Of a stretch of DNA of 64,000 nt, positions 57,147 to 64,000 are shown in pieces. Numbering within the stretch: position 1 is the stretch's first letter; each line of letters begins with the position of its first letter. The stretch is from Adiantum capillus-veneris (Eukaryota; Streptophyta; Polypodiopsida; Polypodiales; Pteridaceae), in assembly GCA_014529385.2 (NCBI GenBank), contig CM043942.1, positions 63,583,184-63,647,183 of the forward strand. Direction: 5' to 3'. The translations under genes and the position numbers were made by a program. The notes beneath the pieces are model-generated. The model ran no database searches. It was not told where the DNA came from and was given only the letters and a program-made list of their open reading frames with translations.

Positions 57147-57557
57147 ATGCCTATTTCTCCACCCTTATGTGAATGTTTGTCATGCCTCTTGTATAGGCAC
57201 CCAACACTTTCACCCTTCTTATGCACTCAAATATTAGTTGATAGGAAAGGAAATAGAGTATGTAGATGTGGTCAAGTACACGTTAGACCATCAGCCCTTT
57301 GCACCCGTAGTGTTGCCCAATCAAAAGTGTCAAATATCATCACAAAACCCCCTTCAAAGCCCATAGAGAGAAACGACAAGTCACAAAGAAAAGCACCTTC
57401 TCTTGGAATCATAGAGGAAGTGGACGCTTTGGACGATCTATTCAACAACGCAAACCCAAGTTGTTCACTCGAAAAGAATGTACGAAGAGCTGAAAACAAG
57501 GACGTGGAGATGCATCCGAAAAAACGCTTTCGTTGCGTGGACTATTTGCTGATATGA
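57147..57557 (+). CDS. small ORF upstream of the pogo transposase, unknown
   Basis: A 136-codon frame from ATG 57147 has a Cys-rich start (CECLSCLLYRHPTLSPFLC, CRCGQVHVRPSALC), then a polar Lys/Ser region and an acidic IIEEVDALDDLFNN followed by basic KKRFRCVDYL. I do not recognise it. It lies in the element 5' of the transposase in the same orientation and could be a second element-encoded protein, or a non-coding leader that is open by chance. Confidence 0.3.
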   Translation: MPISPPLCECLSCLLYRHPTLSPFLCTQILVDRKGNRVCRCGQVHVRPSALCTRSVAQSKVSNIITKPPSKPIERNDKSQRKAPSLGIIEEVDALDDLFNNANPSCSLEKNVRRAENKDVEMHPKKRFRCVDYLLI

Positions 57558-57767
57558 GGTAATATATGATTTCACCTTCTTTGCATGGATTAAAAAAAAA
57601 CTTGAATAATAACATGACATGGTTATTTTGTTGGAATGTTTAGGGTTTAGATAACCATCAAGTTTCTCTAAAAGTGTGTCATCTCCATATTTCTGAGCAC
57701 TCTTTCCTTGTGTTTTTCAACACAAAGCCCCATCTCTTTCTTGCCTTTCTCGCCCCATCTCTCAGCT

Positions 57768-59771
57768 ATGCCGCTCACACGCTCTTCGTTCAAAAAGAAG
57801 AGAGGAAGACAGCCTGGTTTTGTCTCCAACAAGCGTTGCAATGTAGCTAGTCCTACTATGATACATAATGCCTCTCCATTTGTCGCACCAAGAGAGAAAC
57901 CAGCAACAAATCCACCTGCCAAAGATGTTGCCCATGCAAAAGTGAGAGCAGATTCACCACCAAAACGACGCCACTTAATATGGTCCGAGGAGGACATGGC
58001 AACATCTCTTGAAGCACATGATGGGGGTATGTCATTACGGGAATGCAGTCGTCAATTTGGCATGAGTGTCAATGCAATCAAGGCATGGATGGAGGGAAAG
58101 ACCAAGACAAAGCGCAAAGGCCCAACAACAATTATTCCGCCTCTTGAAGAGAAAACATTGGTCAATTGGGCATTCCAAATGCAAGATGCCGCTCATGGGG
58201 TGACACTTGGTAGCTTAAAGCTTAAAGTGGCTGAGCTCTGCCAAATGCGGGCAACGCCTTTTACAAATGGAGTACCAGGAAAAAGCTGGTGGGATTCATT
58301 TAGGCACCGCCATCCCGAGATAACATTCCGTACATCACAGGCACTTGATAAATCAAGAGCTATTGCATTACGTCCAGAGGTGCTTCAAAGCTTCTACAAC
58401 AACCTTCACATCATGTATCGAGAGCATGACTACCCACCAGAAAACATTTGGAATGTGGACGAGACAGGAGTGGAAGCAGGCAGAGACAAGGGCATGAGGG
58501 TGTTGGCTAAGAAGGGCTCTAAGGTAGTGTATGGAATCACCCCTGACTCTAGGGAATGGTTGACCATCTTGTGTTGTGTAAATGCAGTAGGGAGTGCATT
58601 ACCTGGATACTACATCTTCAAGGGAAAGAAGGCAATGCAAAACTACCTGATGGAATGCGAGGATGGAGCTGTGATGTCAATGCAAGGCAAATCATGGATG
58701 ACTGGTCAATTGTTTGAAGCTTGGCTTGATCACTTCAAAGCTATGTTGCCATCTCCCCTTACACCAACACAACGTCACCTACTTATAGTAGATGGCCATG
58801 GCAGCCACACCCGGTTGGAGGTGGTTGAGAAAGCATCTCAATGGGGACTAGACATAGTCACCCTTCCAGCCCACACCTCTCATAAGCTACAACCTCTTGA
58901 CGTAGCTGTTTTTAAGCCCTTCAAAAGAAACTTTTAAAAAGAAAGAAATCTTTGGCAGCTAAGAACCTTTTCCACTCAAGCCACAAAAAGTGAGCTAGCA
59001 GGAGTAGCCTCTCGTGCTTTAAGGACTGCTTGCACAGAAAGTAACATAATGGCAGGCTTTAGAGCCAGAAGTATATGGCCTTTCAACCATCAAGTAATAG
59101 ACCTTTCATGCATGCCATGTGAGTACATGGATGTACACATTTCAAGCAACACAACAGAAGAAGAGCCAGATTGTAGTCAGGTGCCATGCTCGAAAGAAGA
59201 GCCAGATTGTAGTCAAGTGCCATGCACTCCAATGGATGATGTAGCATGTGATGTGGCAAGTGTCTTGACTACTTTAGGGGTTGACCTACCACCTCCTCTG
59301 ACAAACCCTAGTGTGATTGAAATCCTCAAAGTGCCACATGAGAATGTCACAATAGGACAAGTGCAAGGAGAGGCCTTCGTGGACTACACCAATTCTCTTA
59401 TCCTTACATCATCTCAATACATTGAAAGCATGAAGGCAAAGCAAGCCAAGAGAGAGCAACTAGACCAGCTTAAAGAGGAACATCGAAAGCAAAAGGAGCA
59501 AAAGCGCAAGGAGACTATGGAGTTAAGTCTTCATCGAAAGCAACAAAAGGAAGAAGAGAAGCTAAAAAGGGCAGCAAAAAGACAGTGGGATGCTCAACAA
59601 ATCCAATTTGAACACAAGATGCGAGCTATCTTATGGGAAGGAGAGACTCCCCATGCACCGCTACATCCTCTACATGTGCCAAACATTTGGCAAAAAGCTC
59701 GAAGGGCAGCACGCTTACAAGCACTTCGCTTGAAAAAAGCATCGAGGAAAGACACATGCTCACAAGCTTAA
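57768..59771 (+). pseudogene. pogo/Tigger-type transposase with one internal stop
   Basis: This is the DDE transposase of a Tc1/mariner-superfamily pogo/Tigger element, related to CENP-B and Jerky proteins. A basic N-terminus (SSFKKKRGRQPG) is followed by an HTH psq-type region (SLEAHDGGMSLRECSRQFGM then VNAIKAWMEGK), a second HTH_Tnp_Tc5-type block (LKVAELCQM, GKSWWDSFRHRHPEITFR) and the catalytic core. Core acids are Asp of IWNVDETG (58458), Asp of LLIVDGHGSH (58791) and Asp of KLQPLDVAVF (58899), with 35 residues between the last two. The frame has one TAA (58935-58937), after FKPFKRNF, and then stays open in the same frame to 59771 with MAGFRARSIWPFN and a Lys/Glu/Gln coiled coil (EEHRKQKEQKRKETMELSLH). 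Everything else appears intact. An alternative start is 57708. Confidence 0.92.
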
Positions 59772-60095
59772 GCTTGAATTCAGATTTTCAACTGAATTTG
59801 AATTTCAGATTTTGTCAAGAACAACCTTGAATGCATATTTTCAACTCAATTTGAATCTCAGATTTTCAACCCAATTTAAATCTTAGCTCAATTTCGAATC
59901 TCAACTCAATTTAAATTTCAGGTTTTGTCAAGAACAAGCTGAAGCTCAAGCTCAACCCCGAATGCAATTTTTCTCACGAATTTCAAAATCGTCGCTCAAT
60001 TCGTATCTCGGATATTGTCTCAAGCTCAATCTTAAACATAGACAAACTTCTTACGAGCACTATTAAATGTCAGTTTTAATACTCGATCAAAATTT

Positions 60096-60126
<31 letters not shown>
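59772..60126. repeat. TCAACTCAATTTGAATCTCAG-type imperfect repeats and (TG)n
   Basis: After the transposase stop, words such as CAACTCAATTTGAATCTCAG and TTTTGTCAAGAACAA recur about five times to about 59960. A (TG)n tract lies at 60091-60126. The rest, to the right TIR at 60461, shows no gene. Confidence 0.75.
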
Positions 60127-60460
60127 CATGCGTCCGAGGAATTAGCTCAATCAAGCTAGCAGAAGTCAAGAAATTGTATTCCAACACACAAAAAGAGCAA
60201 AACGCAAACTGTTCTGAGTGAGTTTGGTAACTCACTTGGAAATCGTGGACGAAGAGCCTCCCTGCTGCTTGACGGACCTGGCTGCGGTGCTTTTCTTCCC
60301 TCTCCTCGCTTTCTTTGGACAGCCTCCTGCACCAACCAGCTACTGGATGTGCCTACACTCGATAGCGTGTGTTCCGAGATTGGGGTTCAACGTGGCAGCA
60401 ATGGGGGCGACAGCGCATCCGGCGCATCCCTTTAACGGGACTTTTTTTAATAGGGAAGCT

Positions 60461-60508
60461 CGAGTTGGCCTTTAAAAATGCTCCCAAATGTTGCTTTATG
60501 GATCCCCA
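60461..60508 (-). repeat. candidate right TIR of the pogo-like element
   Basis: Reverse complement shares GGGG..CC.ATAAAG..ACATTT and AAGGCCAA with 56501-56550. See the element entry. Confidence 0.45.
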
Positions 60509-61362
60509 ATTTTTTCTATGGCATCTGTACGAGCAGACTATGCCATGCCAAACCTAACATGAAAAAATTTATGCATCAGTTCTCAATGATGGCCCCTTGA
60601 AGTTTGGTGTGACAGTACTGGCCCCCTACTTGTTTTCCCTTACCCTCGGACTCTGCGGCTAACGAAGCGCTCTAGTTACAGAAGGGAAATACGAAGATGT
60701 TTTTGCAAAGACCGTGTCGCCTCCCCGAGGCCGTTTTGTCGCCATGCTCCTTGCGCTGTTTGGATTCTTGGCTACATCCAAGACTCTTTCACTTCCGCCA
60801 CATCCACAGGTGTGCCCCTTCCTTAAGGGGGGAGGCCATTTCGCGCCCCTTTTCCCAACACAGTGCCATATAGCTCTCTGCCTCAATGGGTTGCTACATG
60901 CAGTACTATTTGATGGAATTTGGGGCATGATGAGTGAAGATGCAGCAAAAGCTTTATGCGCCTCTATGGCTTGAGCTGCCGATGGGCTCTTCGGCAAGAT
61001 ATGGATTTACATCTGTTTGTTTGCTCCAGGCCTTCTCCGGTTTGAAAGCCGCAACTGCATTATCTAGGTTGCATTTGCTGTTTGTGGGTAGTAAGGAAGC
61101 TCCCTATGCCAATGACTGAGGTGAGTTTACAAATGTTCATTCTTCAGAACTGTCTTTTGGTAAAGATCAAGCATGAAAGCTTCATTGGTTCCAAGACTTA
61201 CATGGTCCTAACGCACGGAAGCTGCTCCTCACATCTCATCAAAAAGGAATCTGCTGTACAAGGCCACTCATGATGACAATGCAATTATTTTACGTAGCTT
61301 CCTAGAGTGCGTTGAGATCAAGGACTCTTTCAGATCAAATTTGCACAAGAAATTTGTAATCA
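60509..61362. other. upstream region of the PADRE gene; no gene called
   Basis: Contains scattered short frames. One at 60744-60974 begins MLLALFGFLATSK, a hydrophobic stretch, but has no other support. This region should hold the promoter and 5' UTR of the gene at 61363. No TATA box was established. Confidence 0.4.
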
Positions 61363-64000
61363 ATGGGAGCCAAACCGTCTAAACATAGAGTTAAATGCTC
61401 TTCGGTGGTGAAGATTGTGCTCGGGGGTGGTCATAGAGAGACATATAGTAGGCCGGTCAGTGCACAAGAGGTCATGCTACGACATCCTCAGCATGTTTTG
61501 ACTCACCTTGATGTAAAAGACCCCGAATTTAGAAAATCCATAGTCACTGCAGAAACTGTTCTTTTGCCCGGAAACAAGTATTTCTTAGTACGACGCCGCA
61601 CTGTGGAGTGGCTCTTAGACCAGCATTTGCCAGGGCACCTGAGTGGTAGCATCGATTCTCCCAGGTAAAATATGTCTTTTTGATGGATTATGAATGCTTC
61701 AAGCATGTTGTAAACAGGTCTTTGCAGTGATTGCTCTTAAGAAGACATCAATGAAGCAATTGCACTGGTGATGAGTTACGGTCCCTTTCTCCTTATGGTT
61801 GTGCAACTTACGATACGTACCTCTACTGGTGTCGTTGCACCAAGATGAAGGGCTCAAATTTTGTTTTCATCTCATCGCATTTTTAAGCCACATTTATTTG
61901 CAATCAAGTGCACTATTTTTTCCAGTCATGTTACTGCTAGAAGAATTGATGACCACATCTATGAGCTCAATTAAATGCTCATATCGTTTCCAATATAACT
62001 GGAAGAATTTATTAGATTGGCATACACGGGCTTTAATGGTTGATTGGCCAAGAGTACCATGTTTAAATGCTTTACACCATGAGAAAATATTGGTCATAAC
62101 TGCTATATTCCAATTTAAAACTCCTTAGGGGTAAGTTTTGTTTTTCACTTGTATAATTTTGTACCCAAATTACTCTGTTGATGGATTCTTGTTTTGGGCA
62201 CAACAGTGGCCATGCTATGGAGATTATTGAAAGTCCTAAGCATCTCGACTGCAGCCTGTCGGAGATTTTGAGATTGCACCCCAAACACTCAATAATTCCC
62301 AGCCCACAGCGATTTGCAGATGAGCAAATTGATTCAGACAAGGGAGGGGGTAAATCACCTAGATCTCCTTGGCGTTTGTCACCGATATCTCCCTTAAGAC
62401 CATGGAGAAGTAGCCCAAAGGTTAGTCCAGGAGTAGAGCAAAAATTTGCAGATGAGCAAATTGATTCAGACAAGGGAGGGGGCAAATCACCTAGATCTCC
62501 TTGGCATTTGTCACCGATATCTCCCTTAAGATCACGGAGAAGTAGCCCAAAGGTTAGTCCAGGAGTAGATTTTGCTCTGTGGTATGACCAACTCACAGAT
62601 GGTTGTTTAAGCTCTATAAGCCAAGCAGGTGCAGCTAAAGATGGGGAGTCAGAGAAAATAATGGATGTTAGTGGAAAAGTGTATTCAAGTCCACCAAAAG
62701 ATGAATGCCAGATCAACGGTAGTAATGAGGAACGCAGAAAAGGGTATCATGCTTCTGGGCTCCTTGAAAACAGAAAGGCGTTGCTACAGACTTCTAGCCA
62801 CATCCAACTCACAAGCCATTTTCCACTGTTGTGTGTAAATCAAACAAGTGGTGGGCTGGGAGAGAAGCATGGCCAGGGGTTTGCTCACAAAGTAGTGTTA
62901 GACGGGTGCTTGCCAATGCACTCCATGTCTTCAGTAGAAGAAGACACCGTAGCCTTGAAGCAGTCATCTAATTCTGAGCTTTCAAGTAATGTGGAGATCT
63001 TGTTGCAGAGAGAGGCAAATATACCTTTAGAAGAGAAACCTCAGAAAAAGTCTTTGTCAGAGCTCCTTAAATGTCCTGACCAGCAGCCATGTATTTTGAC
63101 TGGTGCTCAGGAAACAGATGAACTCGTTGTTGTTGATATATCTGTGCAAGAAGCGTTCAAGTTTAATGATTTCCATACCGGTTTTCTGTTTGAAGACAAA
63201 GCGATGGGTGATGCTTTACCTGTGAAAGCTACCGGTAATGGGGTTATTAACACTGACAAGGAGCAAATGCCTAGTTTGACTGTAGAATCAGTTGAGCTGC
63301 ACATAGATCCACCTGTGGTAGAGTCGGACATAATACCCTGCCTACAACAAGAGAATGTGCAGCACAATATCTTGCAGCCCTGTTTATCTACACATATCGT
63401 CACCCTTGAAGATGCAGATGAGAATTTAGCAGGTGAGCTACACCAGGGTTATCAGCTGTATTGTCATGTCGAAGGTTCAAAAGGCAGCCCAGTTAATGCA
63501 GGTCCACAATCAAGAGTTTCTGCTTCTCTACAGGAAAATGGGGCCACCTTTCCTTCACAATCGCCACTGGTTAGTTCCATCATATGTTTTTAGTTATTCT
63601 ACCTTATTGCGATGTCCTCTCTCCAAGTTTTCTTGTATTTGTTCTCGGTAGGAACGTTGCAGTGTTAATATTTGGTTCTAATAACATGAGTGCAATCTCT
63701 AGGATATTGTTATTAAAGCTCAGATTGTCCACTGCTGCAGCCCAGCATCCTAGCAGATGACCTCAGTGAGGATGAACAGAGGGAGGGTTGTCGGGACACG
63801 TGTTCTAAAAGACTTATCCAGGATCGACTAAAGAAAGGTTGTGCAGACACATTCATTGAAGTGTTGTGTGAAGAGCAGACCTCCAATCCGGTGGTGAGCC
63901 CTTCTTACGGCTTATTTAGGTTTTTTTTTTTTTTTTTTTTTGGTGTTCTTATATTAATTGTGAGGTTTGCAGATTTTTCCTGTTGTTCGCTTCTCCAAAG
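61363..64000 (+). CDS. PADRE-domain (DUF4228) protein gene, 5' exons; runs off the window
   Basis: Exon 1 (61363-61664) starts MGAKPSKHRVK; Gly2 suggests N-myristoylation, and basic residues follow. The PADRE core reads VVKIVLGGGHRETYSRPVSA, then EVMLRHPQHVL and ETVLLPGNKYFLVRRRTVEW, as in the plant DUF4228 family linked to stress and pathogen responses. Introns: 61665-62206, 63570-63740 and 63894-63972, all GT..AG and phase-consistent. Exon 2 (62207-63569) adds a long Ser/Pro-rich region: SPRSPWRLSPISPLR-type blocks in a 44-residue duplication, then an acidic, low-complexity tail. Exon 3 (63741-63893) has LADDLSEDEQREGCRD and exon 4 starts FPVVRFSK. Most PADRE proteins are short (roughly 100-250 residues), so this one, above 600 and incomplete, is unusually extended. 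No lesions were found. Confidence 0.88.
62313..62576 (+). repeat. 132-bp in-frame tandem duplication in PADRE gene exon 2
   Basis: 62313-62444 and 62445-62576 are nearly identical and encode two copies of FADEQIDSDKGGGKSPRSPW, then LSPISPLR and RSSPKVSPGV, 44 residues each. Differences between copies (WR/WH, PWR/SRR) are few, indicating recent duplication. A multiple of three keeps the frame. Confidence 0.97.

Larger units (their letters stand above)
56501..60508 (+). mobile_element. pogo/Tigger-like DNA transposon
   Basis: The element contains a pogo-type DDE transposase (57768-59771) flanked by candidate terminal inverted repeats of about 48 bp: left 56501-56550 and right 60461-60508. They share GGGG..CC..ATAAAG..ACATTT and AAGGCCAA in the same order and with nearly equal spacing, on opposite strands. 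A TA dinucleotide precedes the left end, but the expected TA is not seen at the right. The TIR identity is modest, so the borders are tentative. Confidence 0.6.

Noticed and set aside
60744-60974. Small frame with a hydrophobic N-terminus (MLLALFGFLATSK)
   Set aside because: No homology recognised and no supported upstream elements; could be chance in a GC-richer stretch.

Overview
This 64 kb window is plant nuclear DNA. It carries copia elements primed from initiator tRNA-Met, a chromodomain-bearing gypsy element, a CACTA transposon with spliced genes, a plant-type LINE, a PPR gene fragment and a PADRE-domain gene with GT..AG introns. The very high transposon load, PPR debris, long GA/AT/CA microsatellites and a Penelope-like reverse transcriptase suggest a large-genome vascular plant, possibly a fern; that placement is inference. 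No bacterial or organellar features were seen.

Layout. 1-2.25 kb: unannotated DNA with a 28-bp tandem repeat, then the 3' end of a gypsy pol with chromodomain (minus). 2.26-14.94 kb: an old minus-strand copia element (copia-2; 198-bp LTRs, 5-bp target duplication AGGTC) containing a younger plus-strand copia (copia-1, 7.27-12.85 kb; 192-bp LTRs differing at 2 sites, target duplication AAGTG). Copia-2 itself split a LINE ORF1-like gene whose halves lie at 2.15-2.25 and 14.94-15.34 kb. 15.3-17.8 kb: microsatellites and a long TTAGGTTAGATTTAAG-rich degenerate repeat. 17.9-23.4 kb: a decayed CACTA element (Tnp2 transposase with three recognisable introns, a large palindrome, a Transposase_24-type second gene, subterminal repeats) whose right end abuts a truncated gypsy RT. 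23.4-27.05 kb: gypsy-A (gag-PR-RT, PBS, one 772-bp LTR; minus). 27-33.5 kb: the most gene-poor, least transposon-like stretch, with candidate exons of an unrecognised host gene on the minus strand and a Penelope-like RT fragment. 33.9-48.4 kb: gypsy-B, a giant minus-strand Ty3-type element with gag, PR, RT, RH, INT, an unusual second retropepsin-like domain after INT, and a 3' coiled-coil ORF before the PPT and LTR. 48.5-51.7 kb: copia-3 (plus, 5' truncated), with a patch of gypsy RT inside its integrase region. 52-55 kb: CA/GA microsatellites and a 5'-truncated LINE RT. 55.3-56 kb: a 200-bp tandem duplication in front of a PPR fragment. 56.5-60.5 kb: a pogo/Tigger-like DNA transposon whose transposase has one internal stop. 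61.36-64 kb: the clearest host gene, a multi-exon PADRE (DUF4228) gene running off the window, with a 132-bp in-frame exon duplication.

The elements form a readable chronology: copia-1 is younger than copia-2, which is younger than the LINE-like gene; CACTA end-joined to gypsy-A; a gypsy patch sits in copia-3. Most inactivating changes I checked in the retroelements are C:G to T:A transitions, as expected from methylcytosine deamination, and many short tandem duplications (20-40 bp) add frameshifts. The points most worth following up are the gypsy-B domain arrangement, the base-paired stem before the copia PPT, the Penelope-like RT, the CACTA palindrome, and the nearly intact pogo transposase.
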